A stretch of 64,000 bases of DNA from assembly GCF_034421375.1 (NCBI RefSeq), contig NZ_CP139779.1:3410001-3474000 (forward strand). The letters are read 5' to 3'. The stretch is from Microbacterium invictum (GTDB taxonomy: Bacteria > Actinomycetota > Actinomycetes > Actinomycetales > Microbacteriaceae). Within the stretch, counting starts at the first letter, position 1. Each line of letters begins with the position of its first letter. Shown in pieces: positions 52,095-60,378 of the stretch. The position numbers and the translations under genes are program-made. The notes beneath the pieces were generated by a model. It saw nothing but the letters and a program-made list of their open reading frames with translations, did not search any database and was not told the origin of the DNA.

Positions 52095-52944
52095 GATGAC
52101 GCGGACCAGCCAGAAGAATCCGGTGCGCGGCGCCGTCGTGCTCATCACCGGCGGCGCGCGAGGGATGGGTGAGCTGTACGCCCGGCGCGCGGTCGCGGCC
52201 GGCGCCCGCGCCGTCGCGCTGTGGGACATCGACGAGCAACGCGCCTCGGCGCTCGCGGCCGACCTCGGTCGGTCGGGAGTAGACGTGCGCGCCTACGCCG
52301 TGGACGTCTCGCAGCCGGGGTCGATACGCGACGGGGTGGCGCGGGTCCGCGAGGAGGTCGGGGCACCCGACATCCTGATCAACAACGCCGGCATCGTCCG
52401 TGGCGCGCCCTTCTGGGAGCACGACCTGATGAACGACATCGAGGCGACCATCCGGGTCAACACCCTTGCTGCCATGTGGTTGACCCGCGAGGTGCTCCCC
52501 CAGATGATCGCCGACCCGTCGCGCCCGAAGCGCATCCTCAATATCGCCTCGGCCGCCGGCACCCTCGCCAATCCGCGCATGAGCGTGTACGCCGCGTCGA
52601 AGTGGGCGATGATCGGCTGGAGCGAGTCGGTGCGGTTGGAGCTCGCCGCCGCCGGCCACCGACACATCGCGGTGACGACGTTCTGCCCGAGCTATGTGTC
52701 GACGGGCATGTTCGCCGGCGCCCGCGGGCCGCTGCTGACCCCCATCATGACTCCGGTCCAGGCCACGGCGGCCGCGTGGCGCGGAATGCTCCGGGGCACG
52801 CCGATGGTGCTGCGCCCGTGGACGGTGAAGCTCGCGATGGCCCTCCGCGGCGTGCTGCCGACGAGGACCTGGGATGCCATCGCGGGTCGGGTGTTCCGCG
52901 TCTACTCGTCGATGGACGCCTTCACCGGCCGGGTCGGCGACTGA
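52095..52944 (+). CDS. Short-chain dehydrogenase/reductase
   Basis: The 282-residue SDR has the nucleotide loop VLITGGARGMGELYARRAV, the motif ILINNAGI, the catalytic Ser in NIASAAG and YAASK. C-terminal residues about 210-280 are longer than minimal SDRs. Substrate unknown. ATG 52095 follows GGAGAGGA by 4-5 nt. It converges with the DUF1016 gene (3 nt apart). Confidence 0.88.
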
Positions 52945-52947
52945 CGC

Positions 52948-53568
52948 TCAGGCCCGTGCCGGACCTCGTGCCGTGCGACCCAGGTCGATCCCCACGGCGA
53001 GGAAGCCGACGGTGTCGGGGTCGGCGTTGAGCTGGGCAGCGAGCGCGGAGTCGGCGCGGCGGAGGGCGGCGGCGAAGTTCTGCGGCATGTCGGAGTCGGT
53101 GTCGTGCCGGGCCGCATCGATGTGGCCGATCAGCTCCGCGCGACTCCAGGTGTGCTGCACGGCTTTGCCGGCATACCACTCGCGGAGGCGCTGGTCGTCG
53201 AGGCGTACGAGCAGCACCACGACGTGTCCCCACGGCAGCTGGCCGACCGGCTGCTGGACGATGCCGCTCCGCGCCGGCCACGACGCGGCGAAGGCGCGCA
53301 TCTCACGCAGGTTTTCGACCGAGAGGCTCGCCATCGTCGGGTAGGCCTGACGAAGCGCGTGTGCGAGGGCCTCCAGCGCAGCATCCTGGTCTTCGCCGGC
53401 ATCTTCCTCCGCGAGGATCGTGGCGCCGATCTGCCAGTACAGGCCGATCACTTCGGCGTTCGCGCGGCGCTGAAGGGTGTGACGCGCGAACCTCACCTGG
53501 CCGATCAGGGTGTCGACGGTGTTCTCGACCGCACCGCCACGGGTGTCGGCCGGGGCATCCTCGCTCAT
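52948..53568 (-). CDS. DUF1016 (YhcG) N-terminal domain only: probable remnant
   Basis: The 206-residue product matches the DUF1016/YhcG N-terminal domain: RRANAEVIGLYWQIGATILA, LSVENLREMRAFAASWP, LPWGHVVVLLVRLDDQRLRE and WYAGKAVQHTWSRAELIGHI. The PDDEXK nuclease domain that normally follows (full proteins are about 340-370 residues) is absent; the sequence changes after about residue 185 to an unrelated tail and stops 3 nt before the convergent SDR stop. It may be a decayed nuclease or an accessory protein. GTG 53571 is an alternative start. Confidence 0.72.
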   Translation of the reverse strand: MSEDAPADTRGGAVENTVDTLIGQVRFARHTLQRRANAEVIGLYWQIGATILAEEDAGEDQDAALEALAHALRQAYPTMASLSVENLREMRAFAASWPARSGIVQQPVGQLPWGHVVVLLVRLDDQRLREWYAGKAVQHTWSRAELIGHIDAARHDTDSDMPQNFAAALRRADSALAAQLNADPDTVGFLAVGIDLGRTARGPARA

Positions 53569-53634
53569 CACGTCAGCATGTCGCAGAACGAACCGATCGC
53601 GACAGAGCGGCGCCCGAGCAAAATGCCGCCGGCG

Positions 53635-54432
53635 TCAGCCGGCGCGGTCGAAGAGCCACTCCTGCACCTCTTCGAAGTACTCGGTGTCGACAGCGACCGG
53701 GCCCATGTACGGGTGATCGAAACTCGCGATCGTGAAGATGACGATGGCCACGTACGAGGCCAGCACCGCGGCCATGACGAGGTGGGTGCGCAACCGCCCC
53801 ATCTGGATCATGCCGATCAGCACCGCCGTGATCGCCGCGCCCGAGTACAGCACGAACCACAGGATGCCGGGGAGCTCCAGCCCGATCACGCCGATGCGCT
53901 GACTCCGCGCTGACATGAACTCGTTGAACGACCGGATGGTCGCCGCGTGCACGTTGGACTCCCCGTCGCCCTCGGGCTCGAAGGAGAAGAGGATCTCTTC
54001 GATCTGCGTGACCTCCGCGACCGTCTGGGAGGGGATCTCCCCCGCGCGCTGCGCCGCCCAATCCACCTCGATCACGTGATCGACGTAGTCGACGATGAGC
54101 GACTGGAGCTCGTCGCGCTCGGGCTCGGGGAGTCCCGCGGTGTCGCGGTAGAGCACGGCGACGGCGGCGGCTTCGTCTCTGACGATCTCTTCCACACCGC
54201 GGTAGTTCTCGTACGACGCCGCCGCGATGAGGGCGAGGGTCACGCCGTAGAGCACACCGAAGGTGGCCATGACGTACGCCAGGATGCGGTCCCACTCGCG
54301 CATCTGCTTCTTCTCGCCCGGCACCCAGCGTCGGAGCGCGACGACGATCAGCAGCGACACGGCGACGAACACAACGACGAAACCGGGCAGGGACACCCCG
54401 ACCGGCAGCTGATACAGCCACATGAATGGCAT
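53635..54432 (-). CDS. DUF4239 (bestrophin-like) membrane protein
   Basis: The 265-residue protein has two N-terminal helices (GFVVVFVAVSLLIVVALRRW and RILAYVMATFGVLYGVTLAL), the conserved block ASYENYRGVEEIVRDEAAAV, a cytoplasmic helical region, and two C-terminal helices followed by DHPYMGPVAVD. This is the DUF4239 layout. Function unknown. ATG 54432 (MPFMWLYQ) is preferred over 54423. A GGATGCCGCG hairpin lies 32 nt upstream. Confidence 0.82.
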   Translation of the reverse strand: MPFMWLYQLPVGVSLPGFVVVFVAVSLLIVVALRRWVPGEKKQMREWDRILAYVMATFGVLYGVTLALIAAASYENYRGVEEIVRDEAAAVAVLYRDTAGLPEPERDELQSLIVDYVDHVIEVDWAAQRAGEIPSQTVAEVTQIEEILFSFEPEGDGESNVHAATIRSFNEFMSARSQRIGVIGLELPGILWFVLYSGAAITAVLIGMIQMGRLRTHLVMAAVLASYVAIVIFTIASFDHPYMGPVAVDTEYFEEVQEWLFDRAG

Positions 54433-54463
54433 TGTGCCCGCCGGTCGCTGCGAAGGGGGGAAG

Positions 54464-54496
54464 CGGATGCCGCGGCTCGCCGCGTCGCGGCATCCG
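54464..54496. repeat. Hairpin of inverted CGGATGCCGCG words
   Basis: CGGATGCCGCG, 11-nt loop, CGCGGCATCCG: an 11-bp perfect stem built from the frequent word of this chromosome, in the gap between two divergent genes. Confidence 0.8.
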
Positions 54497-54587
54497 GAAT
54501 CTTTTCTCACGGCGATGTCGATTTCGTGTTCGCCGGTTCGACGCGATAGTGGGAGGGCCCTTCCTCCCCGAACGAAACGGAGAACTC

Positions 54588-55010
54588 ATGCCCAAGTACA
54601 TGCTCATCATGCGCAACAGCGGCTCGGTCGAGAACTACGAAGACATGGACTTCGAGGCGATCATCAACGCGATGGGCGCCTACAACGAGTCGATGATGAA
54701 GGCGGGGGTGCTCCTCGGCGGCGATGGACTGACCGACGCCGCGCAGGGGTCGGTCGTGAAGTTCACCGGCGAAGCGCCGATCGTGACCGACGGTCCCTAC
54801 GGCGAGGTGCACGAGCTGTTCAACGGCTTCTGGACGCTGCAGGTCGGCTCGCAGGAAGAGGCCGTCGAGTGGGCGAAGAAGGCCCCCCTGGGCCCCGGCA
54901 ACAAGATCGAGGTGCGCCGGATGACCGACGAGTCCGACTTCGAGGACTACGCGGACAACGAGTACATCCAGAAGGAGAAGGGCTGGCGCGAGGAGCTCGG
55001 CACCGAATGA
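54588..55010 (+). CDS. YCII/DGPF-domain protein
   Basis: The 140-residue protein begins MPKYMLIMRNSGS and has IVTDGPYGEVHELFNGFWTL, the DGPF motif with Tyr for Phe, and LGPGNKIEVRRM. DGPF proteins accompany ECF42 sigma factors, and one follows here with an ATGA overlap. AACGGAGAA lies just upstream of the ATG. They may be the main product switched on by the sigma factor. Confidence 0.9.
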   Translation: MPKYMLIMRNSGSVENYEDMDFEAIINAMGAYNESMMKAGVLLGGDGLTDAAQGSVVKFTGEAPIVTDGPYGEVHELFNGFWTLQVGSQEEAVEWAKKAPLGPGNKIEVRRMTDESDFEDYADNEYIQKEKGWREELGTE

Positions 55011-56242
55011 GCGCCGACCCGACCCGTGTGCTGGATGCCGTCTGGCGCATGGAGGGCGCGCGCATCGTCGCGTCGGTGGCGAGGGCGACCGGGGACGTCG
55101 CCCTCGCCGAGGACGTCTCCCAGGAGGCGATCGTCGAAGCCCTCGGATCGTGGCGCGAGAACGGGGTGCCCGACAACCCCGGCGCGTGGCTGACGGCCGT
55201 GGCCAAACGTCGCGCGGTGGACGCGTGGCGCCGCCGCTCGGCGCTCGACGAGCGGCACCGCGCGATCGCGAACGACCTGGCCGAGCTGACCGATGACGCG
55301 TGGGAGCCGATCGACGACGACGTGCTGCGGCTCGTCTTCACCGCGTGCCACCCCGCGCTGTCGCGCGAATCGCAGGTCGCTCTGACCCTGCGCGTCGTCG
55401 GCGGTCTGACGACACCCGAGATCGCGCGGATGCTGCTGGTGCCCGTCCCGACCGTGCAGGCGCGCATCACCCGGGCGAAGAAGACCCTGCACGCCGCGAA
55501 GGTGCCCTTCGAGACGCCGGACCCGGGTGAATGGCCGGGAAGGCTGCAGACCGTCCTGAGCGTGGTCTACCTCATCTTCACCGAGGGGTATGCCGCGACG
55601 AGCGGTGACCGATGGGTGCGGGCGGACCTCGCCGTGGAGGCTCTCCGGCTCGGCCGGATGCTCACCGCCCTGATGCCCCGCGAGCCGGATGCCTGGGGGC
55701 TCGTGGCCCTCATGGAGCTGCAGGCCTCGCGCTTCGGCGCCCGCACCGACGCCACGGGCCGACCGGTTCTGCTGAACGACCAGGACCGGAACCGATGGGA
55801 CAGGGCCCACATCCTGCGCGGCCGCGCGGCGCTCGCGCGGGCGGACGCGCTCGGGCGCGGCCGCGGGTCGTATGCGCTGCAGGCCGCGATCGCCGAGCAG
55901 CACGCGATCGCGGGATCCTTCGCCGACACGGACTGGGACGCGATCGTCGTGCTCTACGAGGCGCTGGGCCGGATCGCCCCGAGTCCGGTCGTGGATCTCA
56001 ACCACGCCGTCGCCGTGTCGATGGCCACCGGACCCGGGACGGCGTTGACGATGGTCGACCGGATCGCGGCAGGCGGGGCGCTGCGCGGGTCGCACCTCAT
56101 CCCGAGCGTGCGGGGCGAGCTGCTCGCACGCCTGGGGCGCGCGGAAGAGGCGCGGGCCGAGCTCTTGGCCGCCGCGGCCCTGACCGGGAACGAGCGTGAG
56201 GCCGAGGTGCTGCGGGCGAAGGCCGCCGCCGTCGGTGGGTGA
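55007..56242 (+). CDS. ECF sigma factor, ECF42 type, with TPR-like C-terminal domain
   Basis: The 411-residue protein has sigma region 2 (VARATGDVALAEDVSQEAIV, AVAKRRAVDAWRRR), region 4 (LTLRVVGGLTTPEIARMLLV, TVQARITRAKKTL) and a long C-terminal domain beginning FLSV-like LSVVYLIFTEGYAATSGDRW, as in ECF42. The C-terminal helical repeats are required for activity in known members, and no anti-sigma gene is expected or seen. Its ATG overlaps the DGPF gene stop. Confidence 0.93.
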   Translation: MSADPTRVLDAVWRMEGARIVASVARATGDVALAEDVSQEAIVEALGSWRENGVPDNPGAWLTAVAKRRAVDAWRRRSALDERHRAIANDLAELTDDAWEPIDDDVLRLVFTACHPALSRESQVALTLRVVGGLTTPEIARMLLVPVPTVQARITRAKKTLHAAKVPFETPDPGEWPGRLQTVLSVVYLIFTEGYAATSGDRWVRADLAVEALRLGRMLTALMPREPDAWGLVALMELQASRFGARTDATGRPVLLNDQDRNRWDRAHILRGRAALARADALGRGRGSYALQAAIAEQHAIAGSFADTDWDAIVVLYEALGRIAPSPVVDLNHAVAVSMATGPGTALTMVDRIAAGGALRGSHLIPSVRGELLARLGRAEEARAELLAAAALTGNEREAEVLRAKAAAVGG

Positions 56243-56249
56243 CCCGTGG

Positions 56250-56337
56250 CGTCCCCAACTCCTGCACCATCGAGGCGAAAGGGTGTGGAAAGGGTTCGCT
56301 ACGCGCTCCGCGATGAATTCTGCAGGAGTTGAGGACG
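56250..56337. repeat. 88-bp element with 17-bp terminal inverted repeats
   Basis: CGTCCCCAACTCCTGCA (56250-56266) and its reverse complement with one mismatch (56321-56337) bracket 54 nt of non-coding sequence between the sigma gene and the molybdo-oxidase gene. The interior has no ORF. The size and structure are like a small non-autonomous mobile repeat or a structured RNA. Confidence 0.7.
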
Positions 56338-56448
56338 CTCCCCGCGCCGGCGACGCGCCGCAGTGGGTTGAGCGGCGCGCGCACGCGCCCTAGGCTCGCG
56401 GCAGAGCGTCACCCCGGTTCGGCACCACCCCCGCGAAAGCAGGTTCCG

Positions 56449-57042
56449 ATGGCCCAATTCACCCGCGGATTCGGCTCGCGTCGGCGCGACGCCGACCCGG
56501 ATCTACCGCCCGGCCAGTACCTCACCACCGACTTCCCGGTTCTGTCGGCCGGTCCGACGCCGCGCATCCCGCTCACGGAGTGGTCGTTCTCGATCCGCAC
56601 CGAGACCGGCGAGACGGCGAGGTGGAGCTGGGACGAGTTCACGGCCCTGCCGTCGGAGGAGGTCTCCACCGACATCCACTGCGTCACACGCTGGTCGAAG
56701 CTCGGCACCTCGTGGCGCGGCGTCGCGCTCGACACGCTCTTCGAAGACGTCGAGACGAGCTTCGACTTCGTCATGGCGCACTCCTACGGCGGGTACACCA
56801 CGAACGTGCCGCTCGAAGACCTGCTCGACGGCAAGGCCTGGGTCGCCTACGAGTTCGACGGCGAGCCCCTCGACCCCGAGCACGGCGGCCCGGCCCGGCT
56901 GCTCGTGCCGCACCTGTACTTCTGGAAAAGCGCCAAATGGGTACGAGGGCTCGTCATGCAGCAGCACGACGACCCGGGTTTCTGGGAGCAGAACGGCTAC
57001 CACCTGCGCGGCGACCCTTGGCTGGAGGAGCGGTACTGGTGA
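56449..57042 (+). CDS. Sulfite-oxidase-fold molybdopterin oxidoreductase (small form)
   Basis: The 197-residue protein matches the catalytic domain of the sulfite oxidase/MsrP family: molybdenum-ligand Cys in DIHCVTRWSKLGTSWRGVAL, MAHSYGGYTTNVPLEDLLDG, and PARLLVPHLYFWKSAKWVRG. There is no signal peptide and no dimerisation domain. The FAD reductase gene overlaps its stop (GTGA), suggesting it is the redox partner. Natural substrate unknown. Confidence 0.88.
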   Translation: MAQFTRGFGSRRRDADPDLPPGQYLTTDFPVLSAGPTPRIPLTEWSFSIRTETGETARWSWDEFTALPSEEVSTDIHCVTRWSKLGTSWRGVALDTLFEDVETSFDFVMAHSYGGYTTNVPLEDLLDGKAWVAYEFDGEPLDPEHGGPARLLVPHLYFWKSAKWVRGLVMQQHDDPGFWEQNGYHLRGDPWLEERYW

Positions 57043-57758
57043 GGACGACCGGGTGGCTGCCGGCGCGGATCGCGGCGGTGCGGCCGACCACGAGCCACGC
57101 TCGCGTCCTCACCCTCGATGTGGCCGGCTGGCCCGGGAACGACCCCGGACAGCACCTCGACATCCGCCTCACCGCGGAGGACGGCTACCAGGCGGAACGG
57201 TCGTACTCGATCGCGTCGTCTGGTCCGGGTGAGCGCGTCGAACTCGCCGTCGACACCGTGCCCGACGGCGAGGTGTCTCCCTACCTCGTCCAGGCCGCCG
57301 AGGTCGGCGACATGCTCGAGGTGAAGGGTCCGCTCGGCGCATACTTCGTCTGGCATGAGACCGACACCGACCCGGTGCAGCTCATCGCCGGAGGGTCGGG
57401 AATCGTGCCGCTGCTCGCGATGGCGCGCGCGCACGACAGGTCGGCGAGCACCGCGCCGTTCCGTCTGCTCTACTCGGTGCGCACACCCGGCGACGCGCTC
57501 TACCGCGACGAGATCCTGGGCCTGTCTCAGCGCTCGCTCGACCTCACCTGGGCCTACACCCGCGAAGCGCCGGAGGGATGGGCCGAGCCCGTCGGGCGCC
57601 TCACCGCCGACCGGGTCGCGGCGGCGACCTGGCCGCCCTCGCAGCGTCCCCTCACCTTCATCTGCGGGCCGACGCGGTTCGTCGAAGCCGCCGCAGACGC
57701 CATGGTCGCCGCCGGCCACGACCCGGCCCGCGTCCGCACCGAACGATTCGGAGGATGA
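57039..57758 (+). CDS. FAD/NAD(P) ferredoxin-reductase-type oxidoreductase
   Basis: The 239-residue protein has the FAD motif RSYSIASS, an NAD-binding start LIAGGSGIVPLLAMAR and the C-terminal TFICGPTRFVEAAADAMVAA. It has no iron-sulfur domain. GTG 57039 overlaps the molybdo-oxidase stop and its own stop overlaps the DUF6510 start (ATGA). A short electron chain NAD(P)H-FAD-molybdoenzyme is inferred. Confidence 0.9.
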   Translation: MRTTGWLPARIAAVRPTTSHARVLTLDVAGWPGNDPGQHLDIRLTAEDGYQAERSYSIASSGPGERVELAVDTVPDGEVSPYLVQAAEVGDMLEVKGPLGAYFVWHETDTDPVQLIAGGSGIVPLLAMARAHDRSASTAPFRLLYSVRTPGDALYRDEILGLSQRSLDLTWAYTREAPEGWAEPVGRLTADRVAAATWPPSQRPLTFICGPTRFVEAAADAMVAAGHDPARVRTERFGG

Positions 57759-58096
57759 CGATGTCCGACGACCAGACCGGGTCCACCGACCAGGCGAACG
57801 ACCGCGCCACGCACCCGGGCCGAGACGATCCTCACACCGCGCATATCGTCGACGGCAACGCGGTGGTCGGCGCCCTCCAGGATCTCCTTGCCGGAGACCT
57901 CAGCATGCTGATGCTGGAATGCGGGGGATGCCGCGCCACGGCGCCGCTCGCCGAATGGCGCGTCGAGGCCGACCGCGATGCCTTCATCGTGCGGTGCCGA
58001 TCGTGCACGCATACCCTCTGGACGCTGCTGCGGGATGACCGCGGCGCGGTGCTGCGGGTGGCTGGAGCCTGCGACATCCGGCCGGCGGCGGTGTAG
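57755..58096 (+). CDS. DUF6510-type zinc-ribbon protein
   Basis: The 113-residue protein has a helix region GNAVVGALQDLLAGDLSMLM, then two pairs of cysteines (LECGGCRATAPL and VRCRSCTHTLW) forming a zinc ribbon, and a last Cys near the end. The DUF6510 family is commonly encoded next to the molybdo-oxidase and FAD-reductase genes, as here with an ATGA overlap. Its role may be electron transfer or assembly; unproven. Confidence 0.75.
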   Translation: MTMSDDQTGSTDQANDRATHPGRDDPHTAHIVDGNAVVGALQDLLAGDLSMLMLECGGCRATAPLAEWRVEADRDAFIVRCRSCTHTLWTLLRDDRGAVLRVAGACDIRPAAV

Positions 58097-58114
58097 CAGC
58101 CTCCGCGCGAGCCG

Positions 58115-58315
58115 TCACGATCCGGAGATCCGCGTCCACGATGCCTTGCCCTCGGCGCGCCGCGCCGCCTCGTACGACGAGGGGACGCCGGGCTTTCCTG
58201 CGCGGAGGGTGTCGTCATGCGGCGCCGGGCCGGAGCGACCCCGTGGCCTGGTGATCCACAGCACCACGGCCGTGACACCGGCGGCGACGCCTCCGAGTGC
58301 CAGCAGCTCGATCAT
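58115..58315 (-). CDS. Small single-helix membrane protein
   Basis: The 66-residue protein starts MIELLALGGVAAGVTAVVLW, one membrane helix, followed by a basic, soluble tail (ITRPRGRSGPAPHDDTLRAG). Convergent with the DUF6510 gene (18 nt apart). No family recognised. Confidence 0.5.
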   Translation of the reverse strand: MIELLALGGVAAGVTAVVLWITRPRGRSGPAPHDDTLRAGKPGVPSSYEAARRAEGKASWTRISGS

Positions 58316-58354
58316 GCTGAGAGCGTACGCCTGCAGAGGCGCCCGGAGGCCGGA

Positions 58355-58963
58355 TCAGTGGATCGACGCGTCGGCCGCCGTCATCCGCCAGGCGTGGAAC
58401 ACCACCGTCAGACCCGCTCGGGAAGGCGCTGCCACGAGCGGCCCCGCCGCGGCGTCGGCGGCGCCGTCGAACGGGGCGAGCCGAAGCAGCCGCATAGCCT
58501 CGCCGGCGGCACCGCCGGCAACGCCGCCGCGCACGGTGATCGCATCCTCACCCCGGCTGACCCGGATGACCAGTCGACGGCCGCTCCATTCCGGCACCGC
58601 GCCGACCGACCAGTCCGAGCGGCGGTCGGTGACCACCGCTCCCGCGCCGAGCTCGCCGTCGCAGAACTCGACACCGCTCTTGATCCACCGTTCCGCGTCG
58701 ATCCGCACGAAGATGCCGGCCTGGTCGAACTGCTCGGTGAAGTCGGCGGTGAACTCCACCTCCATCGCCCTGCCGACGGGGAGCGGGGCGATGAGGCCGT
58801 GCTCGGACGCGTGCTCGAACCCGTACGCCGTGCGCAGCCACGCGTCGCTTCCCTCGACGGCCGTGACGACCAGTTCGTCGCCGCGCCGCTCGACGGCCGC
58901 GGGCTCATGGGTCCAGCGGCCTTCGGCCCAGTCGATCGGGCGGGGGAAGATCGAAGTGCTCAT
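58355..58963 (-). CDS. DUF1349 protein (concanavalin-like fold)
   Basis: The 202-residue protein has GSDAWLRTAYGFEHASEHGL, FDQAGIFVRIDAERWIKSGV and EFCDGELGAGAVVTDRRSDW, the DUF1349 pattern of a lectin-like beta sandwich. Cytoplasmic, no signal peptide. Its ATG overlaps the stop of the upstream DUF2256/DUF3253 gene (ATGA). Ligand unknown. Confidence 0.88.
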   Translation of the reverse strand: MSTSIFPRPIDWAEGRWTHEPAAVERRGDELVVTAVEGSDAWLRTAYGFEHASEHGLIAPLPVGRAMEVEFTADFTEQFDQAGIFVRIDAERWIKSGVEFCDGELGAGAVVTDRRSDWSVGAVPEWSGRRLVIRVSRGEDAITVRGGVAGGAAGEAMRLLRLAPFDGAADAAAGPLVAAPSRAGLTVVFHAWRMTAADASIH

Positions 58964-59385
58964 GCTTCCATCGTCGCACCGGAGGCGGGGCGACGCCGGA
59001 TGCGGATCGGCCCCTTCGCCGTGGACGGATCGACGACGCGCCCGCCCTGAGTGATCTCCACCTCGCCTTCCGCCACGAGGCGTCGCGCTGCCCGCCGCGC
59101 GGGCTCCATGAGCTCGCGCCACTCCTCGCCGCCGACGTCCTTGGCGGCCTCGGAGGGACACATCGACGACGTCGCCGCGCGCGCGGCGAGCGTCTGCCGA
59201 ATGCACGCCTCGAGGGCGCGGTCGACCGGTGTCACGCCCCGCCGACGGCACGCGTCCGAGCAGTACTTGACCGCGTCCCAGTTCGCCGCCCACTTCGCGC
59301 GGTACTCCATGGTGCGGCCGCAGGACGCACAGGTCTTCGGATGCCGCGGCGGGGCGGCATCCGTCTGTTCGCGTCGACGACCCAT
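58960..59385 (-). CDS. DUF2256 plus DUF3253 protein
   Basis: The 141-residue protein has the DUF2256 zinc finger KTCASCGRTMEYRAKWAANW, then VKYCSDACRRRG, followed by a DUF3253 winged-helix-like domain (VDRALEACIRQTLAARA then MEPARRAARRLVAEGEVEIT). Fusion of these two domains is known in actinobacteria. Possible nucleic-acid binding; function unknown. It is translationally coupled to the DUF1349 gene. Confidence 0.88.
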   Translation of the reverse strand: MGRRREQTDAAPPRHPKTCASCGRTMEYRAKWAANWDAVKYCSDACRRRGVTPVDRALEACIRQTLAARAATSSMCPSEAAKDVGGEEWRELMEPARRAARRLVAEGEVEITQGGRVVDPSTAKGPIRIRRRPASGATMEA

Positions 59386-59424
59386 ACCTCCATGGTGCCG
59401 CGGGCGCAGGGGTCAGCGGGCCGG

Positions 59425-60336
59425 TCACCGCGTGATCGTGGTCGTGCCCGTTGTCGTCATCGTGACCTCGCGGGCGCCCTCGACGTCTCGGGCCTCCAGG
59501 ATCATCGACACCGATGAGAAGGCGCCGAGCCGCGACGCGTGGGTGCCGCCGCACGGAATCCGCACGGTCGTTCCGGGCAGCTCGCACACCCAGGCGCGAC
59601 GCGACGACAGCCCGTCGCCGTCCCGATCGATCCGGACCGGCGCGTCGGACGCGACCCATTCCGCGAGAAGCATGTTCGCGCGCGAGGCGACGGCGTCGAG
59701 ACCATCGACGGCGGTCGCGACGAAGCCCTTGCGCCGCAGCGACTTCCCGATCCGATAGACGTCGACCGAACCGCCCGGGTGGATGCGGCTCGTCTCGATC
59801 GCGAGCGCATCGAAGTTCGGGTGGCCGAGGGCATCCGTCGGGACGTCTTTCGACCACGCGTCCGCGAGCGCGGCGTTAAGGGCGAGGGAGGCCAGGTGGC
59901 AGACGGTGTGCCCGGCGGACAGCGCGGTGCGATGATCGGCGTCGACGACCGCGCGCACCTCGGTCGACACCTCCGGGCCCGAGCCCTCGACGATGTGCGC
60001 GACGACGAAGACCCAGCCCTCGGTGCCGATCCGGACAGGCAGGTCGGAGCCGAGCAGCAGCTGTCCGTCCCGGATGCCGCCGACCACCGCGTCCACCACG
60101 GGGAACGTCGTTCCCGCTGCCTCGAGGACCGCGCGATCGGCCGGCTGATCGGGCCAGGCGGCGGTCACGGGGTGCACGCAGGTGACATCGAGGAGGACGG
60201 CCGAGCGCCCGTCGCCGAGGTCCTCGACGTGCACCACCCGTCCGGTGCTCGAGGTGGCCCCCTGCGGGTAGGTGACGATCGTGTCGGTGTCGGGCAGGCC
60301 GTTCGGGGCGGAGAGGGTGACGTGAGGCTCGGGCAC
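59425..60336 (-). CDS. AlaX-like alanyl-tRNA editing domain protein
   Basis: The 303-residue protein has the zinc-dependent editing-domain ligands: DADHRTALSAGHTVCHLASL (HxxxxxxxH type; usually HxxxH) and, near the C-terminus, IPCGGTHASRLGAFSSVSM (CxxxH). The N-terminal barrel part includes TDTIVTYPQGATSSTGRVVH. It may clear mischarged tRNA, but actinobacterial homologues are annotated only as metal-dependent hydrolases. GGGGGCGTG lies upstream of the ATG. Divergent from an alcohol dehydrogenase. Confidence 0.75.
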   Translation of the reverse strand: MPEPHVTLSAPNGLPDTDTIVTYPQGATSSTGRVVHVEDLGDGRSAVLLDVTCVHPVTAAWPDQPADRAVLEAAGTTFPVVDAVVGGIRDGQLLLGSDLPVRIGTEGWVFVVAHIVEGSGPEVSTEVRAVVDADHRTALSAGHTVCHLASLALNAALADAWSKDVPTDALGHPNFDALAIETSRIHPGGSVDVYRIGKSLRRKGFVATAVDGLDAVASRANMLLAEWVASDAPVRIDRDGDGLSSRRAWVCELPGTTVRIPCGGTHASRLGAFSSVSMILEARDVEGAREVTMTTTGTTTITR

Positions 60337-60378
60337 GCCCCCACCCTAGACGGCGGCGCGGACGGGTAGATTCGCCCT

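Noticed and set aside
56250..56337. Reading the 88-bp inverted repeat as a simple terminator
   Set aside because: The loop of 54 nt is too long for an efficient intrinsic terminator and the arms are unusually long and precise.
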